A stretch of 64,000 nucleotides of DNA. Origin: Rhodeus uyekii (Eukaryota; Chordata; Actinopteri; Cypriniformes; Acheilognathidae). The notes under the pieces were generated by a model. That model did no database searches. It was not told the origin of the DNA and was given only the letters and a program-made list of their open reading frames with translations. The DNA lies in the NCBI GenBank assembly GCA_037043235.1, contig JAWRVZ010000025.1, forward strand, positions 2,383,501 to 2,447,500. Direction: 5' to 3'. Positions within the stretch are counted from its first letter, which is position 1. Every line of letters starts with the position of its first letter. The position numbers and the translations under genes are program-made. Below, piece after piece: positions 10,252-20,463 of this stretch.

Positions 10252-10790
10252 GTTGTGTAATTTCGTAGTCACTCTTTTGTTATGCAGAATCATATTCTCT
10301 CACAGAACTCCTATATGTGGACATTGTCAGCTCACATCTATCCAGAGACCTGTTGTGCATTACAAACACATTTCAGCCTCTGATGTGCGACACAGTGGCC
10401 TTGTCCTTGTGTTCTGGATATCTGGTTACATCTCTACATGCTCAGGTTAGTTTATCACTGATGAGGCTTTTACTGTGTTCCTCCATTCATCATTTATGGT
10501 GAGACAAGCACAGAGAGGACCTTGGCAGTGTGTACTGCATTATCATTTCTTTCCCAGGGGTGTATTAGCCTTCACTGTCCTTTTCTTTTCCATGTGGGAC
10601 AAAAAAAATGTCACCGCAAAATCAACTTCTGCCACAACGTGTGCATGTGTCAAATAAAATTGTCAAATTGGTCTAAATAATTGTCCGTACCTCTGAATCA
10701 TTATTCTAATTGCTTGAGACATTCAAACTGCAGTATGTTGTAAAAATACCATAATGAAAATTGAAATGTTAGAAATTAATTAAAGTTCCT
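10252..10790. other. Unassigned DNA
   Basis: No recognisable gene or repeat. Confidence 0.4.
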
Positions 10791-11766
10791 TTTTGAGGGA
10801 ACTCGTTTGAAGCATGTGTGGGACTAGACCTGCCATCATAATACTTGGCTATGTTGAAGAAACCGTGGTTCATGTCCCAGGGGATTGTGTTGGGACCGTC
10901 ATGTTTGCGGAAAACCATGAATATGGATGCAGCTTCCACTGGCTTGGGTGCGTCATGAAGTGCCACTATACCAGAGCTCTGTGGCACATCAATTGCCTGG
11001 AGATGATGGCTGTGTTTCTAGCCCTTAGGCAGCTCCTCCCGGATCTTTTTTTCAAAAAGACAATACATTAGAGGTCTCCTACATATATCAGCAGGGGTGA
11101 TGCAAACTGACGCATCGGGTTCTCCTGTGGTCCCATGGCAATTTGCTCTCAGAGCAAATAACCTGGGAGGCAAGGGCAGAGGCTGGGGAGTGGAGAATCC
11201 AGAATCAGAAAGAGCTTTATTACCACGTGTGCTTGCACACACAAGGAATTTGTCTTGGTGCTGAAGCTTCCAGTGCACATATACAATGCAACACAACATG
11301 AACACAAATGTACAAATATGAAAAATGGTATAAAATAAAAACAAAAGTGTATATATGTATATATATATATATATATAAGGTCACGGTTACATTTAAGTAG
11401 TATGAATATAAATAATCTCCCGAGTTTAGAATATATTGCACTAAACACCCCAAGATGCTGGAGTTAATCTGTACGAATTTTGGCCAAGCAGAAAAAGATT
11501 TGTTCACCTCTCACAAGAAAACTCACTCTCCACTTTGGCTTTCCCTCACATATCCAGCTCCACTGGGGCTAGATGCCATGGTGCAGGTTTGGACGAGGCA
11601 GTACCTGTATGCATTTCCGCTGATTGCTCTGCTCCTGGGAGTTCTAGAGAGGATCTGTTGGGCGGGGTCAGTTTACCTCTGGTAGCCAATTACTGGCAGG
11701 CCCAATTTGGTTCTCAGACGTCATAATGCTTTTAGATTCCTGTCATGAGGGTCCTTCTCTCTCTGA
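10791..11766 (+). pseudogene. DIRS-type RNase H relic, split by a LINE tail
   Basis: Left part (about 10840-11190) reads LGASMKCHY, then HINCLEMMAVFLALRQLL, the characteristic RNase H segment of DIRS retrotransposons. A degraded DNT..VSYI block follows. Right part (about 11447-11740) continues with HPKMLELICTNFGQAEKDLF and the later block PAPLGLDAM. The two parts are contiguous in an intact element, so the sequence between (11192-11446) is an insertion. RNase H would remove the RNA template during DIRS replication. Several stops and frameshifts are present. A GTTCCTTTTTGAGGGAAC hairpin near 10787 resembles DIRS terminal repeats. Confidence 0.75.
11192..11446 (-). mobile_element. LINE 3'-tail fragment with (TA)n
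   Basis: It begins with CAGAATCAGAAAGAGCTTTATT, an arrangement like the L2-type tail at 5222 (short repeat, then GCTTTATTG), and reads antisense to the LINE. A (TA)n run lies at about 11356-11378. This looks like a 5'-truncated L2/CR1-group insertion. Confidence 0.55.
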
Positions 11767-11989
11767 TGGTCTTTCCCCATCCACACGGGGGATTTGACTA
11801 GTTCCAGATGTGTTTCAAATGTTATCATGCTTGAGTTGTTCCTCCAAGTGTCTGAAAATTTCTGTTATTAGTGGCAATAAACTTTCACTGTTCTTTCACT
11901 TTGGTCTAGTTTACTCTTGGTTTGATGACCGAGCCCTGACTGCCATATTGCCTCATTTTTTGTGTGAGTGTGCATCTGTCCACTTGACT

Positions 11990-12545
11990 TGTGTGTGAGT
12001 CATGGTGTTTGAATCCTGACACTTTGGTCTAGTTCAGTTTCGGCTATGTGTCAGGATTCGAACGTTCATGCTCCGTGTGTTTGTCTTCTGTTGTGAGTGC
12101 ACACGATTCATTTTCACATATATCGTGCACTCTCTTTATTTTTCTGTGAGCATGCGGTATCGAGTTCGTTCAGGCTGTACGCTCTAGTCTACAAGTGTTG
12201 TTGTGTTCTGTGTAGCACATGTTTCATGTTTATATCGGTCGCATGCTTTAATGTTGCATTCAGCTTTCATGTTTCCCAAAGTTTGTGTTTGTCACTAGCT
12301 GTGTGCTTTCATGTTGTCCTGACTTGTGTGAACATGAGGCTTATGAGTGTTCTCATTGGCTGCCTTTTCATGTCTGTTTTTTTCAGCACATGGCTTATGT
12401 TTGTGTTCGCTGGATATGTGCTTGTCAGGTTCAGTGTGAGCACATGGCTTGTCACGTGTTTCATTGTGGGCATCACATGGCCGATGGTGGGATTGGGATT
12501 GTACCTCATGGAGAAGTCTGAAGCATAAATGGATGAGCAACTCCA
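11990..12545 (+). mobile_element. LTR-like fragment of the 39.8-kb LTR family
   Basis: T/G-rich sequence with TGTCAGGATTCGAAC near 12048, TTGTGAGTGCACACGATTC and GCATGCTTT blocks. The same blocks, in reverse complement, occur in the LTR at 39809-40348, and again at 56310-56555. A long open frame here (hydrophobic, 12097-12528) is a by-product of T-rich LTR composition, not a membrane protein gene. Edges not resolved. Confidence 0.5.
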
Positions 12546-12914
12546 ACGAAGGATGACAAAGGGCCAGGCCTGGACTTTACACTCTGTTTTGTGTTTGTGG
12601 GTGGCAGCTGTCCGTGAGGGACTGTTTAGGGACAACTATTTGTTGGTTTATTTGAATATTAAATGTGATTATTAGTTCCTAGAACTGAAGACTGAAGTAA
12701 TCACTTTATGAACTCCTGTTCACACAACAGGAGCTGGTAATGATTTCAGTTAAAGGAATGCCTTTTAGTGGAACTGAAAAAAGGTTGTACTTCAGAGTAG
12801 TGTCTACCAATAGGAACACAATAGGAACTACCAAGGATGTAAGTGTACTCTTGATTGGCCAAATGTGAGGCACCTGCTATTTAAAAAAAAGCTGTACATG
12901 CAAATATTATAGCT

Positions 12915-13060
12915 AATATATATACGAGTGTCCCGACATACGAGCAAGCCTCCGGGTGAATTTTTGCTTTGAGATACAAGTAAATATTTGAGATAAAAGC
13001 ATGGTTTCAGACGCCGACGCTAGGTAGTCGAGCACTCAGAGCAGCTCAAGCCACTTCATT
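12915..13060 (+). mobile_element. Tigger-type terminal fragment
   Basis: 'tacgagtgtcccgacatacgagc' followed by 'tttttgctttgagatacaag' and 'atatttgagat' matches the terminus of the Tigger copy at 55690-56245 read on its minus strand. No coding sequence remains. Confidence 0.6.
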
Positions 13061-13268
13061 TATGGGGTAAGATACAAATACTTCTGTCTCGACGTTAAGA
13101 ACTCAAAATTAAAACCACATTTTATTTTATATTGCAGGAATCCTTATATACTTTTTTTGTTGTGCGTACATGTTTCTATAGCAATTTAAAAACATGTTTT
13201 TTTCCATTGCAAGTTTTTTTCCTACTATATGATATAGATGTGAAATATATACTGTATATATGTATTAG

Positions 13269-13368
13269 GAGTTCACACTTACCAATGATTCAGGAGAGGT
13301 AAAGGTGTGAGCTTGGGTCTCCGAGCTTGGTATTTGGCCCGAACCTGGGACACTCCCCCCGTATTCCT
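13269..13368 (-). repeat. Split direct repeat B2 of copy A
   Basis: Starts (plus strand) GAGTTCACACTTACCAATGA and shares a GGTAAAGGT and a GGCCCGAACCTGG block with B1, 313 bp to the right. It is the outer 3' boundary of the element. Confidence 0.82.
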
Positions 13369-13418
13369 GACTTTGATAGGAACAATTAAGTGTGAGGAGT
13401 TGGGGTGGTGGAGGGATG

Positions 13419-13580
13419 CCATAAACTGTTGAGGAATAGGTGAGTAGGTGAGTCGAAAAAGGCTATATGTAAATGCTTCCTCTCATGCTGACAGGATGAG
13501 GTGTAATTGCTGATGATGAGTTGATTGCTTTCATCTTTGGACGTGCTCCTCCCGAACTTTGTTAATTAAACATAATTTCA
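13419..13580 (-). repeat. Split direct repeat A2 of copy A
   Basis: Contains AAACTGTTGAGGAAT, GGTGAGTCGAA, GCTTCCTCTCATGC, GATGAGGTGTAATTGCTGA and ACTTTGTTAATTAAACAT. These recur in order in A1 of this copy and in A1 of copy B (63711-63883). Confidence 0.82.
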
Positions 13581-13581
13581 C

Positions 13582-13690
13582 GAGTTCACACTTACCAATG
13601 ATTCAGGAGCGGTAAAGGTATGCTTATTTGGCATGCTGTCCGAGGAGAGGGTTCAGAGCTCGGTATTCGGCCCGAACCTGGAGCACTTCC
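13582..13690 (-). repeat. Split direct repeat B1 of copy A
   Basis: Second occurrence of GAGTTCACACTTACCAATGA; abuts A2 on one side and the coding region on the other. Confidence 0.82.
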
Positions 13691-14059
13691 CCAAAAAATT
13701 GCAAAGGTCCAGTCGGACAGCCGCTAGAAAGGAGTTGGTGACCCCCAAAAAATGGCGAGGTGAAGCTGGATGGGTTCTTATATTGTCTGGAGGGAGTTTG
13801 TTTATGTTGTCCGAAGGATGAGCATCATTGATAGTTGGTTGTAGATGGCTTGAGGCACGGAGGAGACGGTTTGCTTTGCACTGGAGATGTGCTTGTTGTT
13901 CGGCTTGTAGCAAGAAGGCGAGTTGGGGACCTGGTTCCTGGGAGTATAGGGGTACCTCTATGGAAGCGGGGGGCACTTATCGGGATATTAGCTGATGTCG
14001 TCGGGTCTTTGGAGTCTCTCCGGCTAGACTCTGCGGTCGTGGGAATTCAAGAGGATTGG

Positions 14060-14287
14060 CTCCTGCGGGAGCGTCGCTGTTGCATCGGTGGAGAATTTGG
14101 GAGAACTGGCTTTGCGGGAGTGATGCTGAGCAGGGAAAAATCGGGAAAAAGCAGGTTATATGAAATATGGAAGGTCTTGAAGCTTTTCCAAGCGGTTAGA
14201 TATGATTTGAGGGTTTGGATGGAAACGGCTTGGAGAATGTTGTCCAGTGAGGCATCGAGGAGGTTTTTTAGTGGATGGTTCATGGAA
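14060..14287 (-). pseudogene. Tyrosine recombinase N-terminal fragment (copy A)
   Basis: Minus strand: HPLKNLLDASLDN, then LQAVSIQTLKSYLTAWKSF, a helical core-binding (SAM-like) domain such as precedes the catalytic domain in tyrosine recombinases. About 60-70 residues are readable. Then the frame runs into sequence related to copy B's 49-bp minisatellite (GCTCCTGCGGGAGCGTCGC at 14060-14080, plus strand). The whole catalytic domain is missing, probably by deletion ending in that repeat. In a working element this protein would integrate a circular DNA copy. Confidence 0.65.
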
Positions 14288-14297
14288 ATATCAGTTC

Positions 14298-14897
14298 TCA
14301 AAAGTGAGGAACTGGGGTTGGGAATGAGTCCGCTTCTGGTGCCAGCAACTTGAATTTCTGAAAGGCAAAACAAGAGAGAGAGTCGACTATTTGGTTCTTG
14401 GCTCCAGGAACATGTTTTGCAATCATGATAAATTGGTCGCAGGCTGAAATCCAAGTGAGGCGTCTAAGAAAGGGCATGAGTGTGGGAGAATGTGAATGGC
14501 CTTTATTTATGCAATGTACGGTGGCTTCGTTGTCGCAATGTACTAGGATGCTGTTGGTGGACCATTCTTTCCCCCAAAGAGAGGCTGCTATGACTAGGGG
14601 ATATAGTTCGAACAACATGGATGATAATGTCGCCTGCATTGGGTCTGACAGCTGGGGTGGCCATGTAGATGCGACCCATCGGCCTTGGTAGTAACCCCCG
14701 AAACCGATAGAGGGCACTGCGTCTGTAATCAGTTGGATATCTATGGGGAGTAAAACTAGATTGTTGACTGAGATTTGACTGAGCTCGTTGCAACATGAAC
14801 TGGTTAGAGTGAGCTGGTCTTCAAGTGCGTGCACAGAGAACGGCAGAGAGAGGAGATGGGAGATGAATGAGCGGCCTTGTGGGATTATGCACATCAC
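14298..14897 (-). pseudogene. RNase H domain (copy A)
   Basis: Open frame with the RNase H signature: LITDAVPSIGFGGYYQGRW (first Asp), the FELYPLVIA helix (Glu), VHCDNEATVHCINKG (Asp), and a C-terminal KHVPGAKNQIVDSLS block. The order and spacing match the RT-linked RNase H of Ngaro/DIRS elements. The connecting segment found in copy B (WTLFLKQWN) has been lost here. The final block has Val-Asp where copy B has Ala-Asp. Read-through upstream into the RT frame is broken near 14900-14980. Confidence 0.8.
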
Positions 14898-14977
14898 GAA
14901 GTTTAGATGGCCGAGTAAAGATAGTAGTTAGCGTTTTGAACAGTTTGGACTGTCTAAAAGGTTTGAAGCGATCAGAA

Positions 14978-15790
14978 TTATCCTGTCAATTTTTTTTCCT
15001 TGGGTAGTGATGCTTGGAATTGTTTTGAATTCAGGTTGATGCCCAGAAATTCTATGGATGTGGATGGACCCGTGGTTTTGTCCTCAGCGATTGGGATTCC
15101 GAGCTCACTGAAAACTTTTTGCACTGTGAGGAGATGGGTGGCTGGGATGGCGTCGGGAGGCGAGATGATTAGGAAGTCGTCGAGCAGGTGAATGATGTAA
15201 GGGATTACATGATTATTAGAAAGGATCACACAAATTGCTTCTGATAATGTGTCAACAATCTTTGGGCTGCTTTTGCACCAGAAAGTTAGGCGGACGGTAA
15301 AATAAAACATGTTGTGCCAACGTGTTCCGAATAAATGCCAAAAGTCTGGGTGGATGGGCATTATATTGAAAGCTGCAGTGATGTCGATTTTTGCGAGCCA
15401 AACGTCGCTTGGTCAATATCATGGAGTGGACTTAGGCTGTTAATACATAGGTGCGGGGAATTGTGCGGGGCTGAGAGATTTTACCTGAAACCGTATTTTG
15501 CTTGAAAATTTTCTTGTACTCACTCCAATAGGGCTGATACGGAAGCGTGAGAAAGAGGGATCGTTAAAACGACTGATCATGAAACCTGAATCAATCTCTT
15601 TTTTGATCAGGTTGTCCACTGTTTCGGGCTCGGCGAGCGCGGATTGGAGATCATCACAGATAATATTTTTGGTGGGAGGCTTTCGACGCCTGGTTTGAAG
15701 CAGTGTTCGAGACCAGATAGGAGAAAATTTTTAAGATTAGTGTCTGGGTGCATAGACAATTCTACACCTAACTGAAAAAATGTTCACGGG
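14978..15790 (-). pseudogene. Reverse transcriptase domain (copy A)
   Basis: The clear open part (15361-14978) includes HPDFWHLFGTRWHNMFYF, then IIHLLDDFLIISPPDAIPA with the catalytic LLDD motif, and the primer-grip region STSIEFLGINLN. Upstream, LAKIDITAAF (motif A) and FRISPIGV are readable in other frames, with stops near 15420-15600. The product would copy element RNA, probably together with the adjacent RNase H. Several indels rule out function. Confidence 0.78.
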
Positions 15791-15810
15791 AGTAGGTAGT
15801 TTTGTACATC

Positions 15811-17528
15811 TTAATTTTGGGAACTTTTGACAGGGCATATGGTGCGGGCGTGAGCGCCACCACAGTAATTACATATGTGCATGAAACGGCAGCGCTGTCT
15901 TGAGCATCTTCCTGAATTGAAGTTATTGCAAACTTGGTCACTGGAAGTGTAGTTTTCCTTTGTGATTTTTTTTTTTTTTTTTTTTTTTTTTGGCTGAAGG
16001 ATTGTAGTTGGTGGTTGTTTGCCGCAGGACATACCTTGTTGATTTTGGTTGTGGTGGGTCAGAGCTGGGTAGAGGGTTTGTCAGAGGGCAGGTTAAGGTG
16101 ATGTGCATCACTGATCTGCAGATTGTGCATGGGATATTGCGGCAGCCTAGAAACACTCTATTGTGTAAATCGATGTCCAGGGCGCCCCAATATGGGCACT
16201 GGTTCCACTGGGCTACTCGAACTGCACATTTAGCGGAAAACAGTTTATGGTGGGTGTAAAAGTGCGTTCCTCTGTATGATAGTGCGAGTTCTGCTATTAT
16301 CGTGAGATAATCGTTCAGTTCTCGTCTCCTGTGGGGTAATGCAGAGCATATGATTTCACTGTAGTGGCTGAAAGCTAGGCAAAATTCTAGAAAAGAAAGA
16401 GTGCGAGATGAATTGTGTGGTGGGTTTTTTAGAGTGACTGAAAATCCATCGCATTCGATTTGGCGATCTGGTATGGGAGGCGGGAGTAAGGATAGCAAGG
16501 ATGATAAATCGATGTCCGTACCAGAGAGGATCTGTGTTCTGATGTTGTTTGCGACGGGGGGTCGTTCCAGAGCAGGAGCGTTTGGTGGAATTGCTAGAGA
16601 AATAGCAGAGAGCAGGGTGAAAGAAGATTTAGTTTGGGGAAGAAAATGGGGAGGATTAGAGGCTGGGGCCGCCTGCGGAGGCAACCTCACATTTGGGCCA
16701 GCCCCTGGAACCTGGAGGGGATTGTAAAGGTTAGAAGGAGGGAGAGGTTGGGGAAAAAGGCGGGGTGTCTGGACCTGCGCCGCTAGCAGAGGCAGCCTCA
16801 CGCTAGTGTTGGATGGAGGAGCTGCAGGCCAGACATAAGGGAGAGGGTTAGAAATGATTTTGTGTTGGCGAGGCTGAGCCTGTCCTGCTGGCGGAAGAGA
16901 GTGGATGTTGGAGGATGGCAGATGTCGATGAAATCTGGCTCGTGGGGTCCGGTGGCTGTGTGGAGAGAAAAGCTGGGCCCGGTGGCTGCGGAATGTGACG
17001 TGCAGCCCACACTTGCAGAGGGTCTGTTGCTGTGGTGAGAAGATCGACGATCTGGTCTTCCGTGGGAGAGAGACGGAGATTTTTGAGAGCGTGGGTTTGA
17101 GGTAATCCTGTTTTTTCTTGTTTGTTTTGAGGTTTTTGAAAGAGGAGAGGCTGGTTGGAGAGAGACGTATAGCTGATATAGTTCCGCTTTTTTCAGTCTC
17201 CTGGAGAAACGGACGTTGGCATTGGTTAAAGCTTGTTTTAAAGCCAACACTGTCCATTTCTCAATTGCAGGGATCGTTGAAGGTGCTGAAATGGCAGAGG
17301 AAGCTGGAGATGTGGAAGATGGATGTCGTGATGGTGGAGGTGAGGGCAAACCTCGACGTCGTGGGGTTCGAGAAGCGGCGTGGCTGGGCCAGTGACCGCA
17401 CGGTGTAGTTGGCGGCTCAACTGCGGAGCTTTGCTGGGCGCTAGTGTTCCTTGCATCGGCAGAATGCGGCAGAGGACCCAGAGCAATGAGTTGGTCGTCG
17501 TCAGACGGATGGAGCTCGATCTCAGATA
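15811..17528 (-). pseudogene. Gag-like protein with zinc fingers (copy A)
   Basis: Homologous to gag of copy B over most of its length. The N-terminal region is Pro/Ser-rich (RRRGLPSPPPSRHPSS). The core carries the LEFCLAFSHYSEIICSALP and RRELNDYLTIIAELALSY blocks. Then comes a CCHC knuckle (CTICRSVMHITLTC), and near the end a CCCH-like finger (CNNFNSGRCSRQRCRFMH) followed by CNYCGGAHARTIC. The expected start codon is ATA, frames change near 17250, and an A run (plus strand T run 15967-15992) inserts a poly-Lys stretch and shifts the frame. The role would be nucleocapsid binding of element RNA. Confidence 0.75.
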
Positions 17529-17554
17529 TTGTAACAAAAGGGTGGGGCCAAATG

Positions 17555-17636
17555 GTGTAAACTGTCGAGGAATGTAGGTGAGTCGAACAAGGCTATACAT
17601 GCTTCCTCTCATGCCAAACTTTGTTGATTAAACATC
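17555..17636 (-). repeat. Split direct repeat A1 of copy A
   Basis: Contains TAAACTGTCGAGGAATG, GGTGAGTCGAACAAGGCTATA, GCTTCCTCTCATGC and AACTTTGTTGATTAAACAT. Relative to A2 and to copy B's A1 it lacks the GATGAGGTGTAATTGC segment, a small internal deletion. Confidence 0.8.
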
Positions 17637-17776
17637 ATTCAGTGTCAGACAAAGATAACAAGCAACAGAAATAGCTATTTTTTTCAAATGAATACACAGA
17701 AAACATCTGAATACTTTGAGTAGGTGATCAGCATTCATTGGTGATATGTTTTTCCTTCTTCTTCTTTCGTGATGAA

Positions 17777-18600
17777 TTATAACCAGTACATAATGTCATT
17801 CCTGTAAAGTTCTCCGTCAACATATATTCGGTCCACTGTGAGAACTGCTTTCCTTCCATTTTGGCAATATTGTTTCATGAATGGAATCAGTATTCTTCGT
17901 CTGTCCTGAATCTCTCGTGGAAATTGATCATTAAGTTTGAATGTAGTTCCGCGAAGATCTTTGCCCTTGCTCTTTACCAGTTCTTTCTGTTTTTAATGCT
18001 TCAAATGCAATGATGGTTTGCAGTGATTTTGTTGGATCCAAGGCGGTGGACGCGGTGGAAGGTAATATTGTTGACAGATTCTAGTCAAAAAAGTGTGCAT
18101 GAAATCTTTAATTGCTTGTTCTGAGTTATCTTGGATTTGTTATGGTATACCTGAAAAGATCAGGTTGTCTCGGATGCTGCGGCACTGAATGTGTAATATG
18201 GATTCTTTCACTAATTTATTTTCGTTTGTGATATTTTTTTTTTATTGTTGCTGTGAATTCTGATATCTTTGTATGCATTTATTTATTGTCTTTTTGCAGT
18301 GAGTCTATCTGTGATTGACAGAATTCAAGGCTGGTTTTAAGATCTTTGATGGAGCAATTCAAGAATTGCCAGTTTATTGTTAATGGATTCTAGAAGTCCC
18401 ACGTCTATTGTTGTAGTGGTTCCATCCTTGGACTCTGCTGCGAAATCCTGGCATGGTTTCTTTTGGGGTTGTGGCATGTTGGTCAAACTGTTGTAGTCCT
18501 CTATGAAGTTTTCCAGGTGGGTTTTCAAAGTGGGTTTTAATCCGGTTCTGTTATTTAAGGTAATCGACGTGGTAATAGTAGAGTACTGGCGAAAAGATTG
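17777..18600 (-). pseudogene. L1/Tx1-type LINE ORF1 relic
   Basis: Minus-strand translation gives RDNLIFSGIP, a stop, then QIQDNSEQAIKDFMHTFL. This is the RRM-like domain of L1 ORF1 proteins. Further on, KGKDLRGTTFKLNDQFPREI, then RRRILIPFMKQYCQNGRKA, then LTVDRIYVDGELY end at a stop codon at 17777-17779; this is the C-terminal RNA-binding domain. In the family this protein coats LINE RNA as a chaperone. At least two in-frame stops are seen, and no ORF2 follows, so it is a truncated relic. The N-terminal part (18337-18528) is only loosely alignable. Confidence 0.75.
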
Positions 18601-18934
18601 TTTTGTTTTTAGCTGTGTTCAGGGCGGCCCCATGTTAGATCGTACCCAATGTATCTCGAGATCGTCAGAGGCACATCCTCCTCTAGAGTGAAGAGTGTTT
18701 GATGATCTCTGAATATAAAAGGTTTAATTCAATAACTATATTCACAGTATGTTTAAGAGTGATATTCTCATCCAGTAGTGTCTTCACTGTTTCAGAGCAG
18801 CTCAGTTTGCAGTAAATTCTTTTTAACATCAACACCCAAACTTTAAGTTGTGATTTTAAGTTGTGAATGACAAGGACATTGATCTACATGCAGCAGTTAT
18901 ACATTATGCAAAAAGCGTCTTGGCTACGTGTGTA
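18601..18934. other. Unassigned DNA
   Basis: No feature recognised. Confidence 0.4.
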
Positions 18935-19630
18935 ACCTTGAATCCCCGAAGAGGGAACGAGGCACTGCACCAAGTGCTATGAAGCACGTGTAATCGAACC
19001 AATCAAGAAAGAGACATCAGAGGTGGGTGTCGTCATAAACCAGGAAACTATAAAAGCATGCCATCCCAAACAAACTGCTGCTTTGAATTATCTGAAGTAG
19101 TTGCTGGCAGGTACATAGTAGAATCAAGGTTACGTAACTAAGTCATTCACTTTTTAGGGAACTTATGCTGTGTCAAGAACTATGGGAATGCCCATGCCAA
19201 CACTGCTTTAGCGACAAGAGCATGCCAGAGCATAATTTCCTCTCAGATGACAACACCTGACCCTCAGGTGTGGAGTCTAAATCCCGGTTGTAGTCTAACA
19301 AATGTGTGAGGAGAAGAGCAGCCTGCCCCATCACAAACTTCAAACTAGGAGACTCCTGACAAAATGGGCTAGAGATGCAGCCATAGTCCTAGTTGAGTTG
19401 ACTTGGATTGCCAGTGGTTTGGTCAACCTGACCAACCCATTAGCTAGTGAAATAGCCACTATCCACTTACTCATTTTCTGCTTGGACCATGGGGACCCTT
19501 TTTAGGGGGCCGAAACATACTACCAGCTGTCCAGCGTTTTCACCATAGTCTGTGGATGTCAGCATCCAATGCCCGGAAGGGCAAGCATATAATAAAGTAA
19601 TAGAAGCTGGAATCGAAGTTCCTGGGCCTC
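18935..19630. mobile_element. Possible DIRS-type terminal fragment
   Basis: GAGGGAACGAGGCACTGC near 18950, ACTATAAAAG near 19050 and TAGGGAACTTATGCTG near 19156 recall the 'gagggaac...gctgc' terminal regions near 37590 and 51340. No coding match. This is a weak, composition-level assignment. Confidence 0.3.
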
Positions 19631-19639
19631 AGTGTGCCA

Positions 19640-20463
19640 TGGAAAAAGAGTCAACAAATTATCCACTTCACATGGCTATTTCGTGACTCATGAGCGTACC
19701 TAGTTCACTGCCATGCTGAGTTTGCGTTGCAGGTCGATGCATGCGCTCACTTCAATGACAGTTCAGTCACGTTGATATGAGGGATAACTCACTACAAGCT
19801 GAATCGTTTCCAAAAGAGGCACAACATTGTCTTCAAAGGGATTTGTGGAGAGAGCGCTGCGGTTAAACAGGAGCCTTAAGACTCAAATGCGCACAGCTAC
19901 CTATGATACCTGGATACCTATGAGACTCTGAACATTTCAGCCGATCGCTTCATCAAACAAATTGCGGCAACACTGTTGTGTAAAAAGACACCAAAAACAC
20001 AAGCATCTACGTTCTCATTTAATCTCATTTTTCTCATTTACATCATGTACATCAATACATTTTCCTTTTTCTTTCTTGAGGGTTGTTATCTTTGGGCTCT
20101 GACAGCTGGCAGCTGGCTGCGCTTCCACCATCACTCTGACAGCTGCGCTGATAGGCTGTCTGACCTGTCAGTCATGCAAGAAAACGTGATTGGCTGTGCT
20201 GCCATGAGGGCGGGCTCTTCTCTTAAAGGAACGAGCACAGAGCAGCGCAGAGAGTAGAGAGGGAGAGACTGCTTTTTCTTTTTCTTCTGATTCTGACTTG
20301 TGTTTTTCTTATTGTGTGAATTTCGCACACAAGCACTGTGTACGGATTATCTGCATCTAAGGGTTGTATGTGGGGAAATCGGTAATATAATGTATGGGTT
20401 GTATGTTAATATATATTGGTCATCTTGCGAAACGGTTGTCGTCGACATAACCAAACTCCACTG
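19640..20463 (+). mobile_element. pogo/Tigger-like element, 5'-truncated
   Basis: The right end reads GTCGACATAACCAAACTCCA followed by CTG and TA, as in the complete copy at 38509-39593. It shares the 'cgatcgcttcatcaaacaaa', 'catcatgtacatcaatacatttt' and 'gctgataggctgtctgacc' blocks. The left terminus is missing. Non-coding. Confidence 0.8.

Larger units (their letters stand above)
13269..17640 (-). mobile_element. YR retrotransposon copy A (Ngaro/DIRS group)
   Basis: Minus-strand order: A1 repeat (17555-17636), gag, reverse transcriptase, RNase H, start of a tyrosine recombinase, B1 (13582-13690), A2 (13419-13580), B2 (13269-13368). The A1-genes-B1A2B2 layout is the split direct repeat structure of Ngaro/PAT-type elements, which replicate through a circular DNA and integrate with a tyrosine recombinase instead of a DDE integrase. 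The gene order gag, RT-RH, YR also fits. All genes are broken and the recombinase catalytic domain is gone. Related to copy B at 58736-63883. Confidence 0.85.

Noticed and set aside
12097..12528. 143-residue hydrophobic frame resembling a multi-pass membrane protein
   Set aside because: It lies in T/G-rich LTR-like sequence that recurs at 39.8 and 56.3 kb; the hydrophobicity follows from T-rich codons.
13269..17640. LTR retrotransposon interpretation of copy A
   Set aside because: No DDE integrase or protease, no terminal LTR pair; split repeats and a tyrosine recombinase fragment fit a YR element.
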